From Kocuria sp. (GTDB taxonomy: Bacteria > Actinomycetota > Actinomycetes > Actinomycetales > Micrococcaceae): a stretch of 64,000 bases of DNA. Location of the stretch: contig NZ_JAUNTS010000009.1 of the NCBI RefSeq assembly GCF_030538595.1, forward strand, positions 23,761-87,760. The letters are read 5' to 3'. Shown here piece by piece: positions 46,034 through 55,628 of the stretch. The position numbers and the translations under genes are program-made. Positions within the stretch are counted from its first letter, which is position 1. Every line of letters begins with the position of its first letter. The notes below the pieces were generated by a model, which did no database searches, was not told the origin of the DNA, and saw only the letters and a program-made list of their open reading frames with translations.

Positions 46034-46109
46034 CCCGTGAGATCACCGGTTGTTGTTGAGAGCACCGCCTGTAGCCGGTGATCTCAACACAAAGCGGTGA
46101 TCTCACGGG
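46034..46109. repeat. palindromic repeat family A, copy 5 (degenerate)
   Basis: The left arm is intact, but the right arm has AACACAAAGCG in place of AACAACAACCG. It lies between the CPBP gene and urtA. A short GC-rich sequence after it (46158-46185) recurs after copy 7. Confidence 0.8.
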
Positions 46110-46349
46110 GTCAGGAGGGGTTAGGCGGGATGGGGCGGGAGGGTGGAGGGTGTGGGCACGACGACGGCGCACTCGCGCGCTACGGAGAACACCGGGACGC
46201 GAAACGTGGAGTTAACGCGCGACACAGAGCTGCAACACGTCATGCGTGGAGCGGAAACATACGGGCACACACACGGAAACACGGCTTCTTTAACGTCATA
46301 GGCGCCTTGACCGCAGCGGGCCCTCCCCGCCAGTTCTTGAGGAGCCGCC
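46110..46349. other. urtA upstream region
   Basis: 240 bases without a gene (the whole gap from the CPBP start is 492 bases). It contains GACGACGGCGCACTCGCGCG near 46160, and two GGAAAC elements at 46253 and 46275, exactly 22 bases apart, which may be half-sites of a nitrogen regulator. The stretch up to 46033 shows nothing I can name. Confidence 0.35.
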
Positions 46350-47615
46350 GTGTCCCCACGTACCACCCTGAGCGCAGTTCTACCGCTGATTGCAGCACTG
46401 GTCTTGACTGGATGTGGCCAGCGCTATGACCCGCAGGCCGAGGCCGCCGCAGAGCAGGTCCCGCGGGAGTCTTGCGTGAACACCGACGGCGACACCATCA
46501 AAGTGGGCCTCCTCAATTCCCTGTCCGGCACCATGGCGGTCAGTGAGACCACCGTGAATCGCTCGCTGAACATGGCCATCGAGGAAATCAACGACGACGG
46601 CGGTGTGCTCGGCAAACAGATCGAACCCGTCACGGAAGATGGGGCCAGCGAGCCCACCATTTTTGCCGAGCGAGCCGGCAAGTTGATCCGTCAGGACTGC
46701 GTTGCAGCCACCTTTGGCGGCTGGACCTCAGCGTCGCGCAAGGCGATGCTCCCGGTCTTTGAAGCCCAGAACTCCCTGCTGTTCTACCCGGTGCAGTACG
46801 AGGGTCTGGAGGCTTCCCCCAACATTTTCTACACGGGGGCCACCACCAACCAGCAGATCATCCCGGCTTTGGACTGGTTGCGGGAACAGGGCCACACCAA
46901 GATCTTTTTGGTGGGCTCCGACTATGTTTTCCCGCGGACCGCCAACCGGATCATCCATGCCTACGCGCAAGCGCATGGCATGGAGATCGTGGGCGAGGAA
47001 TACGTGCCCATGGGCTCCACGGAGTTCTCCACGATTGTGAACAAGGCGCTGGCTTCTGATGCGGATGCCGTGTTCAACACCTTGAACGGGGACTCCAACG
47101 TGGCGTTCTTCCGCCAGTACAACGCAGTGGGCCTGGACCCGGAGACCATGCCCGTGATGTCCGTGTCCATTGCGGAGGAAGAAGTTCCGGGCATTGGGGT
47201 GGACAACATTGAGGGTCAGTACGTGGCCTGGGATTACTTCCAGACCATTGACACCCCCACCAATGATGAGTTCGTGGCCAACTTCAAGGAGCGCTACGGC
47301 CAGAACCAGGTGACCTCGGATCCCATGGAGGCTGCCTACACCTCGGTTTACCTGTGGAAGGCCATGGTTGAAAAGGCCGGTTCCTTTGACGTGGCAGCAG
47401 TCCAGGAGGCTGCTGAGACCGGCGAGATCACCTTTGACGCACCGGAGGGGGAGGTGACGGTGGATGGCGAAAACCAGCACATCTCCAAGACCCCTCGGAT
47501 TGGTCAGATCCGTGAAGACGGCTTGATCGACACCGTCTGGGAGGCCCCTGAACCCGTCACACCAGACCCCTTCTTGGGGACCTACCCCTGGGCGGAGTCC
47601 ATCACCGGTGCATGA
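46350..47615 (+). CDS. urtA: urea ABC transporter substrate-binding protein
   Basis: A 421-residue lipoprotein that captures urea outside the membrane. The signal peptide ends in the lipobox LTGC with cysteine at residue 22. The mature protein begins with TIKVGLLNSLSGTMAVSE, and FGGWTSASRKAMLPVFE and the long LLFYPVQYEGLE segment are specific to UrtA within the branched-chain amino-acid-type binding proteins. The GTG at 46350 follows GAGGAG. First of urtABCDE, which with urease forms a urea-scavenging unit; UrtA systems are usually induced by nitrogen limitation. Confidence 0.94.
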   Translation: MSPRTTLSAVLPLIAALVLTGCGQRYDPQAEAAAEQVPRESCVNTDGDTIKVGLLNSLSGTMAVSETTVNRSLNMAIEEINDDGGVLGKQIEPVTEDGASEPTIFAERAGKLIRQDCVAATFGGWTSASRKAMLPVFEAQNSLLFYPVQYEGLEASPNIFYTGATTNQQIIPALDWLREQGHTKIFLVGSDYVFPRTANRIIHAYAQAHGMEIVGEEYVPMGSTEFSTIVNKALASDADAVFNTLNGDSNVAFFRQYNAVGLDPETMPVMSVSIAEEEVPGIGVDNIEGQYVAWDYFQTIDTPTNDEFVANFKERYGQNQVTSDPMEAAYTSVYLWKAMVEKAGSFDVAAVQEAAETGEITFDAPEGEVTVDGENQHISKTPRIGQIREDGLIDTVWEAPEPVTPDPFLGTYPWAESITGA

Positions 47616-47687
47616 GGGGTCCGGAATGACCGCACTTCTGTTTTTCCCTGAGCACCACACCATCACCACTTATGAAAGGGGGCGCAC

Positions 47688-48572
47688 GTGGAAATCCTGA
47701 TCAGTCAACTTTTTGCGGGCTTGAGCCTGGGCTCGGTCTTATTGCTGGCCGCGGTGGGCCTGTCTTTGACCTTCGGCCAAATGGGCGTGATCAACATGGC
47801 CCATGGCGAGTTCATCATGGCCGGGGCTTATACAGCTTTCACGGTTCAGCAGATCTTGGGCAGCGCGGGTGTTTCTTTGCTGGTCAGCCTTCCGTTGGCT
47901 TTCCTGATCGGCGGCACGCTGGGTCTGATTCTTGAGGCCACGTTGTTGCGGCGGATGTATCACAGGCCGCTGGACACCCTACTGGTGACTTTTGGCGTCA
48001 GTTTGATCTTGCAGCAGTTGGCTCGGGATATTTTTGGCGCTCCTTCCGTGGACGTGAAATTGCCTGAGCTGCTGTCCGGCCCCGTGATGATTTTGGGAAC
48101 TCCGGTTCCGGCGTCGCGGGTCTTCATCCTGGTGCTCACCGTTGTGGTGGTTGCGGGGCTCTCTCTGTTGATGACCAAGACCTCCCTGGGGCGCCGGATT
48201 CGCGCGGTGGTCCAGTCCCGCGATCTTGCCGAGGCGTCCGGGATTTCTTCACGACGCACGGATGCGCTGACCTTTTTCATCGGCTCGGGTTTGGCGGGTG
48301 TGGCCGGTGTGGCCATTACCTTGATCGGCTCCACCAGCCCCACTTTGGGAACCACTTACATTGTTGATGCCTTCCTGGTGGTGGTGGCTGGGGGAATCGG
48401 TCAGATTCGCGGAGCAGTCATAGCCGCCGCAGGGTTGGGCCTGCTGCAGGTTTTCTTTGAATTCGGCACCACTGCCTCCATTGCCAAGGTGATTGTCCTG
48501 GTGATTGTGGTGGCTTTCCTTCAGATTCGCCCACAGGGCATTGTGGCCACACGCACCAGGGGGTTGGCATGA
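47688..48572 (+). CDS. urtB: urea ABC transporter permease UrtB
   Basis: A 294-residue LivH-like permease with about eight spans. LTFGQMGVINMAHGEFIMAGAYTAF near the N-terminus is typical of UrtB. It pairs with UrtC to form the channel for urea. GTG start with GAAAGGGGG before it. The stop overlaps the urtC start by four bases. The 72-base gap after urtA shows nothing distinctive. Confidence 0.94.
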   Translation: MEILISQLFAGLSLGSVLLLAAVGLSLTFGQMGVINMAHGEFIMAGAYTAFTVQQILGSAGVSLLVSLPLAFLIGGTLGLILEATLLRRMYHRPLDTLLVTFGVSLILQQLARDIFGAPSVDVKLPELLSGPVMILGTPVPASRVFILVLTVVVVAGLSLLMTKTSLGRRIRAVVQSRDLAEASGISSRRTDALTFFIGSGLAGVAGVAITLIGSTSPTLGTTYIVDAFLVVVAGGIGQIRGAVIAAAGLGLLQVFFEFGTTASIAKVIVLVIVVAFLQIRPQGIVATRTRGLA

Positions 48573-49732
48573 CCACCACAGTTTCACCACAAGACACAAC
48601 GACGACGCCGCCCACCTCAACTGGAACCCGAACCCTTCCGGCGGTGAAGGAGGGAGCTGGTGTGTGGACCACCGGGCCACGTGGTGCCCTGCTGGGTCTG
48701 GGCATCGGGGCGGTGCTGCTGCTGGTGATTGCGCCGCTGACTCTGGGCGGCTTTGGACTGGACCTGCTGGGCCGGTATCTGTGCGTGGCCATGGTGGCCG
48801 TTGGGATCGGGCTGGCCTGGGGCCGCGGTGGGATGCTCACCATGGGGCAGGGCGTGTACTTCGGGCTGGGCGCCTACATCATGGCCATGCACATGACCTT
48901 GGCGGACACCACGTTGGAGGGTGAATCCATCCCCACGTTCATGCGTCAGAACGGTGTGGAGCAGCTTCCTGAGCTGTGGGGAATCGTGCAGCACCCGGTG
49001 GTTGCGGTGGTGGCCATCATCCTGGTGCCCACCGCAGTCGCGGGACTTTTGGGCTGGGCCATCTTCTCCCGCCGGGTCAAGGGGGCCTACTTTGCCATCC
49101 TGTCCCAGGCATTGGCCGCCGCCTTTGCTGTTCTGATCATCGGCCAGCCGGTGCTGACCAACGGGTCCAACGGCTTGTCCAACTTTCATTCCCTGTTTGG
49201 CTGGGATCTCTCCGATTCCACCAACCGCACCGTTCTGTTCCTGGTGGTGGCGCTGGTCTTGCTGGCCATGTTGGCTGTGACATGGCAGCTCTACCGGTCC
49301 CGCTTTGGTGAGCTTCTGGTGGCCGTGCGTGATCAGGAGGAGCGCGTGCGATTCCTGGGCTATGACCCGGCCCTGATCAAGACCGTGGCCTACATGATTG
49401 CTGCACTGTTCGCAGCCATCGGTGGAGCGTTGTTCGTGCCGGTGGTGGGCATCATTTCCCCGGCGGACATTGGCGTGATCCCGTCCATCGCGTTCTTGAT
49501 TGGCGTGGCCATCGGTGGCCGGGCCACATGGCTTGGACCTGTGCTCGGCTCCATTGCGGTGTCCTTTGCCGGGACTCAGCTTGCTTCCGCGTTCCCGTCC
49601 TTCTGGGTCTACTTCCAAGGTCTGCTGTTCATCCTGGTCATTGGTTTTCTGCCCGGTGGGTTGGCTTCCGTGGCGGGAGTGCTGCGGCGTCGTCGTCAAT
49701 CTGAAACCCACCAACCGGAGGCTGCCCGATGA
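48569..49732 (+). CDS. urtC: urea ABC transporter permease UrtC
   Basis: A 387-residue LivM-like permease. A Thr/Pro-rich cytoplasmic segment of about 40 residues precedes the first span. GRGGMLTMGQGVYFGLGAYIMAMH is the UrtC signature after the second span; the protein then has about eight further segments. It overlaps urtB and urtD by four bases each, so the three are coupled. Confidence 0.94.
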   Translation: MTTTVSPQDTTTTPPTSTGTRTLPAVKEGAGVWTTGPRGALLGLGIGAVLLLVIAPLTLGGFGLDLLGRYLCVAMVAVGIGLAWGRGGMLTMGQGVYFGLGAYIMAMHMTLADTTLEGESIPTFMRQNGVEQLPELWGIVQHPVVAVVAIILVPTAVAGLLGWAIFSRRVKGAYFAILSQALAAAFAVLIIGQPVLTNGSNGLSNFHSLFGWDLSDSTNRTVLFLVVALVLLAMLAVTWQLYRSRFGELLVAVRDQEERVRFLGYDPALIKTVAYMIAALFAAIGGALFVPVVGIISPADIGVIPSIAFLIGVAIGGRATWLGPVLGSIAVSFAGTQLASAFPSFWVYFQGLLFILVIGFLPGGLASVAGVLRRRRQSETHQPEAAR

Positions 49733-50571
49733 CCCGCGACCACCGCCCCAGTTATCTGGAAATCCGCGATCTACGCGTGGTGTTTGACAAGTTTGTGGCC
49801 GTTGACGGCGTGAATCTCAGGGTGGAGCAGGGGGATTTGCGCTTCCTGATCGGGCCCAACGGTGCGGGGAAGACCACCACCATTGATGCTGTCACGGCGT
49901 TGGCGCCGGCTCAGGGCTCCATCAACCACAACGGGCATGAGCTGGTGGGGCGCAAAACTCACAAGATTGTGCGCTACGGCGTGGGGCGAACGTTCCAGAC
50001 CGCCAGTGTTTTTGAGGACCTGAGCGTGCTGCAGAATCTGGACATTGCTGCCGGTCTGCGACGACGCCCCCGGGAAATGCTGCGAGCTCGTCACGGTGTC
50101 TCCCCGCGGATTGTGGAGGTTCTGGAGACCATTGGCCTCACCCAACATCAGGAAACCAAAGCCGGGGTGCTGTCCCACGGGCAGAAGCAGTGGCTGGAAA
50201 TCGGCATGCTCATGGTCCAGGATGCCACGGTGCTGCTGCTGGATGAGCCCGTGGCGGGTATGAGTCAGGACGAACGGGATGCCACGGGGGAGCTGCTGGC
50301 AAAACTGGCTGCACGGCATGTGGTGATCGTGGTTGAGCACGACATGGAGTTCCTGCGCAAATACGCCCAGTCCGTGACCGTGATGGCAGCGGGGAAGGTC
50401 ATTGCCGAGGGCACGGTGGCGCAGGTCCAGGCCGATCCCACCGTGCAGGAGATCTACCTGGGCACCGCCGGGACCAAAAACCTGAAAGAAGCGCGGGTGG
50501 AAGCTGCGCTTGTGGGACTGGACCCGGAGACCGTGACTGTTCCCGGCAGCACACAGAGCAAGGAGAACTGA
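49729..50571 (+). CDS. urtD: urea ABC transporter ATPase UrtD
   Basis: A 280-residue LivG-like ATPase. Walker A is GPNGAGKTTT (about residues 43-52), the signature LSHGQKQWLEIG, and Walker B VLLLDEPVAGM. The H-loop is in VVIVEHDMEFL. It hydrolyses ATP with UrtE to drive urea import. Starts within the end of urtC; the last base of its stop is the first of urtE. Confidence 0.95.
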   Translation: MTRDHRPSYLEIRDLRVVFDKFVAVDGVNLRVEQGDLRFLIGPNGAGKTTTIDAVTALAPAQGSINHNGHELVGRKTHKIVRYGVGRTFQTASVFEDLSVLQNLDIAAGLRRRPREMLRARHGVSPRIVEVLETIGLTQHQETKAGVLSHGQKQWLEIGMLMVQDATVLLLDEPVAGMSQDERDATGELLAKLAARHVVIVVEHDMEFLRKYAQSVTVMAAGKVIAEGTVAQVQADPTVQEIYLGTAGTKNLKEARVEAALVGLDPETVTVPGSTQSKEN

Positions 50572-51263
50572 TGTTCATACTGGAGGATGTGCGCTCCGGG
50601 TACGGGCGCACGGAAGTTCTGCACGGCATTGACCTCAGCATTCCCGACGACGGCGTCACCACCGTCCTGGGGCACAACGGTGCCGGTAAAACCACCCTGT
50701 TGAAGACCGTGATGGGCTTGCTGCCGGTGCGTTCCGGGCGAATCACCTGGGACGGGGAGGACATCACGCGGATGTCTGCCCATCAGCGGGTACGTGCGGG
50801 ATTGGCGTGGGTTCCCCAGGGGCAGCAGTCCTTTGGCAACCTGACCACACGCGAAAACCTGCTGGTGGTGGCAGAAGCCCACCCCGGTGGGCGGGGTCGG
50901 ATGGATGAGGTGCTGGCACTCTTCCCCGCCCTGGACCCGCTGATGGACCGTAGGGCAGGACTGCTTTCCGGTGGCCAACGGCAGCAGCTCTCCATTGCCC
51001 GGGCGTTGTTGACCGGACCCCGTTTGCTGGTGCTGGACGAGCCGTCGGAAGGTATCCAGCCCTCCGTGGTCCAGGAGATCGAAGAGAAGATCGTGGGCCT
51101 GGCCTCCCGTTCGGGAACCCAGGTGTTGCTGGCCGAACAGAAGGTGGGCTTTGCCCTGGACGCCGCAGACGAATACGCGGTCCTGGCCACCGGTCGGGTG
51201 GTGCGGGCCGGGCGTGCAGATGAGGCCGCCGTGGATGCCGCCCGGGAGGCGCTGGCGGTGTGA
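50571..51263 (+). CDS. urtE: urea ABC transporter ATPase UrtE
   Basis: A 230-residue LivF-like ATPase. Walker A GHNGAGKTTL, signature LSGGQRQQLSIARALL, and Walker B LLVLDEPSEGIQPS; the last is characteristic of UrtE. Second ATPase of the urea importer and last gene of the operon. A convergent ATPase gene of unrelated type begins 13 bases after its stop. Confidence 0.95.
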   Translation: MFILEDVRSGYGRTEVLHGIDLSIPDDGVTTVLGHNGAGKTTLLKTVMGLLPVRSGRITWDGEDITRMSAHQRVRAGLAWVPQGQQSFGNLTTRENLLVVAEAHPGGRGRMDEVLALFPALDPLMDRRAGLLSGGQRQQLSIARALLTGPRLLVLDEPSEGIQPSVVQEIEEKIVGLASRSGTQVLLAEQKVGFALDAADEYAVLATGRVVRAGRADEAAVDAAREALAV

Positions 51264-51276
51264 GGTGGGTGAGCCC

Positions 51277-52536
51277 TTAGAGCTCGGGATGACTCCACAG
51301 CGAGCTGATGGGTAACACGTGAAGCCAATCATTGAGGTGAGCCGCGTCAGTGCCAGTGTGCAGCACAACACCCACCACTTCACGGTCTGGAACATGATCA
51401 CGGAATTGTTTGAGCCCAGTCCATGATCGGTCATTCACGGTGCTCGCACTCTTGACCTCAATGGCTATCAAGCGTCCGTCTGAGAGCTCCAGGAGCAAAT
51501 CCACCTCGGGGCCATCGTGGTCGCGGTAATGATAAAGATCGAATGATTGTTGCGACCACGTGCGTTGTCGTTTGAGCTCAAGAGCAACAAACTGCTCCAC
51601 CAGCGTTCCGTAGAACTCCCGTCCACCCACAGTTGTGGCCATGGCGGCGGTGAAACCTGCCAAATGGGCTGCAAGGCCTGTGTCCGTGAGTGAGATTTTC
51701 GGTCGTTTGGACAGGCGGCTCCTGGGGGTGCGGCGCCACGGCTGAGTGGTGGTCACCAAGCGCATGACGTGAGCCAAGCGAAGGTATGAGTCGAGCGTGC
51801 TTTCTGATATCCCCAGGGTCCTGGCTTCCTTTGCTTTGACCAGTTCCGATTGACCCTGGGAAGCAAGGAGACGGAGTAACGCAGCCATGTGGTCGGCGAA
51901 ACCGCCTGATTGCAGATCACGTGCGTCATGGTCCGCCAATCGGTCCGTGTAGGAGGCAAACCAGCGGTCCCTCCGGCGTCCAGAACGGGAGAGAATCTCC
52001 GGGTAGCCACCGGTGACCACTGTGTCAGGGGCGAGGGGGAGGACAGCACCAGGTGACTGCGCCCCGCTCAGCAACCAGGAGACGAAATCTTCAGGGGAGT
52101 TGCGGCGGGCGATTTCACCCTGGCTCAAGGTCATGAGTTCAACGGTCTCAGCCCGCCCAGCCAGGGAATCTCCAACACCCTTCACATGCAGCAAGTCCGC
52201 GGAGCCTGTGAGTAAAAACCGCCCCGGACGGCGCACCCGATCCACGGAGGCCTTGATGGGAAGGATGAGTTCTGGGGCGCGTTGAGCTTCATCAACCACC
52301 AACATGCCCTGGCCTGCTTGCTCTACGAAGAACTGCGGATCCTCCGTGGCCAGTGATCGGTTGTAGGCGTCATCCATGGACACGACTGTGGTTTCCATGG
52401 TTTGTGATGCCATCTGCGCGAGCGTGCTCTTGCCAACTTGGCGGGCACCTTGCAGAACCACGACGGGAGTGTCTGCGAGTGCTTCCTGAACCAGCGACAG
52501 TGCATGTCGCGGGTAGGAGTCGGGAATCTCATCCAT
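51277..52536 (-). CDS. AAA ATPase with DUF4143 domain
   Basis: A 419-residue protein of the AAA_14/DUF4143 family. The N-terminal ATPase has Walker A GARQVGKST (about residues 30-38), Walker B MLVVDEAQRAP and a sensor FLLTGSADLL. The C-terminal half is DUF4143, with an RNase/nuclease-like end (PEVDLLLELSDGRLIAIEVKSAS) where D, E and K are spaced as in PD-(D/E)xK folds. The function of the family is not known. It is inserted on the opposite strand between urtE and ureAB. Three tandem 22-base repeats lie just before its start. The ATG at 52536 is chosen over an upstream open frame running through these repeats. Confidence 0.8.
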   Translation of the reverse strand: MDEIPDSYPRHALSLVQEALADTPVVVLQGARQVGKSTLAQMASQTMETTVVSMDDAYNRSLATEDPQFFVEQAGQGMLVVDEAQRAPELILPIKASVDRVRRPGRFLLTGSADLLHVKGVGDSLAGRAETVELMTLSQGEIARRNSPEDFVSWLLSGAQSPGAVLPLAPDTVVTGGYPEILSRSGRRRDRWFASYTDRLADHDARDLQSGGFADHMAALLRLLASQGQSELVKAKEARTLGISESTLDSYLRLAHVMRLVTTTQPWRRTPRSRLSKRPKISLTDTGLAAHLAGFTAAMATTVGGREFYGTLVEQFVALELKRQRTWSQQSFDLYHYRDHDGPEVDLLLELSDGRLIAIEVKSASTVNDRSWTGLKQFRDHVPDREVVGVVLHTGTDAAHLNDWLHVLPISSLWSHPEL

Positions 52537-52552
52537 GAGCCCATCATGCCGC

Positions 52553-52614
52553 AACTTGGAGATTTTCGGAGCCAAACTTGGAGATTTTCGGAGCCAAACT
52601 TGGAGATTTTCGGA
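52553..52614. repeat. three tandem copies of a 22-base unit
   Basis: Unit AACTTGGAGATTTTCGG plus AGCCA, starting at 52553, 52575 and 52597; the third copy lacks its last four bases. It is exactly two helical turns per unit, 16 bases before the ATPase start. An autoregulatory operator or an iteron-like element is possible. Confidence 0.85.
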
Positions 52615-52724
52615 AGCTGGCGCCCGGTAAACAGACTGCTCAGTCGATCGACTGGCTTTCCTCAGAAGGTGGACTCCAGCGCACCGGACACGAGCCTGAA
52701 ACGTGGCGCCGTTAGCGTTGAAAC

Positions 52725-53381
52725 ATGTACCTGACACCCCGGGAACAAGAAAAACTACTGATTGTCACGGCCGGTGACCTGGCTCGGCGTCGTCGTGACC
52801 GTGGGTTGAAGCTCAACCATCCTGAAGCGGTGGCGCTGATCTCCGCAGAACTGCTGGAGGCTGCCCGTGACGGGCGTACGGTGGCTGATCTGATGTCCTG
52901 GGGAGCCACCATCTTGACCGACCAGGAGGTCATGGACGGGGTGGCAGAGATGATCCATTCCGTGCAGGTGGAGGCCACCTTCCCGGACGGCACCAAGTTG
53001 GTGACCGTTCACGAACCCATCCGACCTGGCTCGGATGCCATAAAAGCAACCAGCATGACCCCCGGTGAGTACGTGCTGCGGGATGAACCCGTGACCATCA
53101 ACCCGCACCGGCCCACCGTGGAAGTGGAAGTCATCAACCGTGGGGACCGCCCCGTGCAGGTGGGGTCCCATTTCCCGTTCGCCCAAGCCAACCCCGGCTT
53201 GGAGTTCGACCGGGGCACCACAGTCGGGTACCGCCTGAACATTCCCGCTGGCACTGCCGTGCGATTCGAGCCAGGGGATGCCAAGACGGTTCAGCTGGTC
53301 AGCTTTGCCGGCACAGGAGAGATCGCGCGGATCGGCACCGGGGTGCAACACGATCAGGAAGGCGCAACTCATGGCGCGTGA
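52725..53381 (+). CDS. ureAB: urease gamma/beta fusion subunit
   Basis: A 218-residue protein that joins the gamma subunit (residues 1-100, [46 protein letters not shown]) and the beta subunit (from about 108; [42 protein letters not shown]). Such fusions are known from several lineages but many actinobacteria keep separate ureA and ureB. Part of the structural set of the nickel enzyme that splits urea to ammonia and carbamate. It overlaps the ureC start by 11 bases. The ATG at 52725 lacks a strong ribosome-binding site. Confidence 0.94.
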   Translation: MYLTPREQEKLLIVTAGDLARRRRDRGLKLNHPEAVALISAELLEAARDGRTVADLMSWGATILTDQEVMDGVAEMIHSVQVEATFPDGTKLVTVHEPIRPGSDAIKATSMTPGEYVLRDEPVTINPHRPTVEVEVINRGDRPVQVGSHFPFAQANPGLEFDRGTTVGYRLNIPAGTAVRFEPGDAKTVQLVSFAGTGEIARIGTGVQHDQEGATHGA

Positions 53382-55095
53382 ACTCACCCGATCCGAATAC
53401 ACCTCCCTCTACGGCCCCACGGTCGGTGACAAAGTTCGCCTGGCGGACACAGAACTCTTTGCCCAGATTGAGCAGGACCTCACCAACCGCAACCTGGCCA
53501 ATGCCGGCGATGAGGTGGTCTTTGGTGGTGGCAAGGTCATCCGCGACGGCATGGGCCACAAGGGTCGGTTGACCCGGGCTGATGGCGTGGTGGACACCGT
53601 GATCACCAATGCCGTGATCGTGGATCACACCGGAGTCTTCAAGGCGGACGTGGGGATAGTGGATGGCCGGATCAGCGCCATCGGCAAGGCCGGTAACCCC
53701 GATGTGATGGACAACGTGGACATTCTGATCGGCGCGGCCACGGAGGTGATTGCCGGGGAACACAAGATCCTCACGGCAGGTGGGGTGGACACCCACATTC
53801 ACTTCATTGGCACGGATCAGATCGGCACCGCCCTGGCCAGTGGCATCACCACCATGATTGGTGGCGGCACCGGCCCGGCCGAAGGTTCCAAGGCCACCAC
53901 CATCACTCCCGGCCCGTGGCACATCGAACGCATGTTGCAGGCCCTGGATGCCTACCCCATGAACTTTGGGCTGCTGGGCAAGGGCCACACCGCAGCCCAG
54001 GCTCCCCTGGAGGAGCAGGTGCGTTCCGGTGTGCTTGGATTCAAGATTCACGAGGACTGGGGCGCCACCCACGGGTCCATTGACGCAGCGCTCACCGCGG
54101 CAGACCGGTTCGATCTGCAAGTGGCCATCCACACGGACACCCTCAACGAATGCGGGTTTGTGGAAGACACCATCCGGGCCATCAACGGCCGGGTGATCCA
54201 CACTTTCCACACGGAAGGTGCCGGTGGCGGGCACGCCCCGGACATCATCTCCATGGCGGGGATGGCCAATGTGCTGCCGTCCTCGACCAATCCCACGCTG
54301 CCTTTCACTCGCAACACGGCGGAAGAGCATCTGGACATGCTCATGGTCTGCCACCACCTCAACCCGTCCATCCCGGAGGACGTGGCCTTTGCGGATTCCC
54401 GGATTCGCCCGGAGACCATTGCTGCTGAAGACGTCCTGCATGACCTGGGGGTCTTCTCCATGACCTCCTCGGACTCTCAGGCCATGGGGCGGGTGGGCGA
54501 GGTGATCTTACGAACCTGGCAGCTGGCCGATCAGATGAAGAAGCGCACCGGTGCGCTGGCCGGAGATCAGCACGGGGACAATTTCCGGATCAAGCGCTAC
54601 ATCGCCAAATACACCATCAACCCCGCCATCAGCCACGGCATTGCTCAGCACGTGGGCTCCGTGGAGGTGGGCAAACTTGCGGACCTGGTGCTGTGGGAGC
54701 CGGCGTTCTTTGGGGTCAAACCAGCAGCGGTGCTCAAGAGCGGCCAGATTGTGCACTCCGTCATGGGCGATCCCAACGCCTCCATCCCCACACCGCAGCC
54801 GCAGCTCATGCGGGACGCTTTTGGCGCCCAGGGGCAAGCGCCCGCCCACAATTCGGTGCACTTTGTCTCCGCAGCCGCTCACGACGACGACGTCCGCACC
54901 CGATTCGGTCTGGCCAAGAACACCCTGCCCGTGGTTGGTATCCGCTCGCTGACCAAGGCCGATCTGAAATACAACGGGGAGACGCCACACATCGAGGTGG
55001 ACCCGCAGACCTACCAGGTGCGCGTGGACGGTGAACTCATCACCGCGCAACCGGCCCAGGAATTGGCCATGGCGCAGCGCTACTTCCTGTTCTGA
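53371..55095 (+). CDS. ureC: urease alpha subunit
   Basis: Catalytic subunit of 574 residues, the usual length. Nickel ligands are in [10 protein letters not shown] (two histidines), the carbamylated lysine in GFKIHEDWG, and further histidines in AIHTDTLNE and [15 protein letters not shown]-like sequence; the flap has [20 protein letters not shown] with the catalytic histidine. The ATG at 53371 follows AGGAAGG. The gene overlaps ureAB, so subunit translation is coupled. Accessory genes ureE-F-G-D follow. Confidence 0.97.
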   Translation: MARELTRSEYTSLYGPTVGDKVRLADTELFAQIEQDLTNRNLANAGDEVVFGGGKVIRDGMGHKGRLTRADGVVDTVITNAVIVDHTGVFKADVGIVDGRISAIGKAGNPDVMDNVDILIGAATEVIAGEHKILTAGGVDTHIHFIGTDQIGTALASGITTMIGGGTGPAEGSKATTITPGPWHIERMLQALDAYPMNFGLLGKGHTAAQAPLEEQVRSGVLGFKIHEDWGATHGSIDAALTAADRFDLQVAIHTDTLNECGFVEDTIRAINGRVIHTFHTEGAGGGHAPDIISMAGMANVLPSSTNPTLPFTRNTAEEHLDMLMVCHHLNPSIPEDVAFADSRIRPETIAAEDVLHDLGVFSMTSSDSQAMGRVGEVILRTWQLADQMKKRTGALAGDQHGDNFRIKRYIAKYTINPAISHGIAQHVGSVEVGKLADLVLWEPAFFGVKPAAVLKSGQIVHSVMGDPNASIPTPQPQLMRDAFGAQGQAPAHNSVHFVSAAAHDDDVRTRFGLAKNTLPVVGIRSLTKADLKYNGETPHIEVDPQTYQVRVDGELITAQPAQELAMAQRYFLF

Positions 55096-55139
55096 GCCAC
55101 CCACGTCCTTGCACCCCAAAGCTGTCAGGAGTTGAACCG

Positions 55140-55628
55140 TTGATCATCGAGTCCATTGCAGGCAACCTGCACGAACTCCCCGCAGAAGAGAAGGCTGACC
55201 TGCACGTGGAGCGCGTGGCCCTGGAAGGGGCCGCCCTGCGCCAGCGAGTTCAGCGGGTGACCACCGATCACGGCAATGAGCTGGGACTGCGGCTGACCGA
55301 ACGCCGTGAGCTGCGCGACGGGGACATCCTGCACCGGGAGGGGCGCAACGTCGTCGTCGTGTCCACGCTGCCCACGGAAGTTCTGGCCATAGCCCCGGCA
55401 ACTGTGGAGGAAGCGGCATTTGTGGCGCATTCGCTGGGCAACCGCCACCTGCCGGCGCAATTTTTTGGGCCGGAGGCTGAGTTCGCGGGGCTTGACGGGC
55501 ATGCGGGTGTGATGGTGGTTCAGTACGACCACACCGCCGAGCACTTCCTGACCGATCACGGTGTGCGGTTCGCCCGCCTGGACCGCGTGATGGACGTTCC
55601 CTTCCGGCACGCCGAGCACACGCACTGA
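55140..55628 (+). CDS. ureE: urease accessory protein UreE
   Basis: Nickel metallochaperone of 162 residues, with an N-terminal peptide-binding domain and a C-terminal metal-binding domain (GNRHLPAQFFG is the conserved central motif with a nickel-binding histidine). The tail ends in RHAEHTH, a short histidine cluster. TTG start at 55140, with AGGAG eight bases before. The last base of its stop is the first of ureF. Confidence 0.93.
   Translation: MIIESIAGNLHELPAEEKADLHVERVALEGAALRQRVQRVTTDHGNELGLRLTERRELRDGDILHREGRNVVVVSTLPTEVLAIAPATVEEAAFVAHSLGNRHLPAQFFGPEAEFAGLDGHAGVMVVQYDHTAEHFLTDHGVRFARLDRVMDVPFRHAEHTH

Noticed and set aside
48617-49714. Minus-strand open frame opposite urtC
   Set aside because: Antisense to a confident gene and without a domain or ribosome-binding site.
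52553-52614. CRISPR array
   Set aside because: Units are contiguous with no spacers, only three copies, and no cas genes are present.
52537-52737. Upstream start for the AAA/DUF4143 gene
   Set aside because: The added residues would be encoded by the tandem repeats and by bases just before ureAB; the Walker A motif lies at a normal distance from the ATG at 52536.
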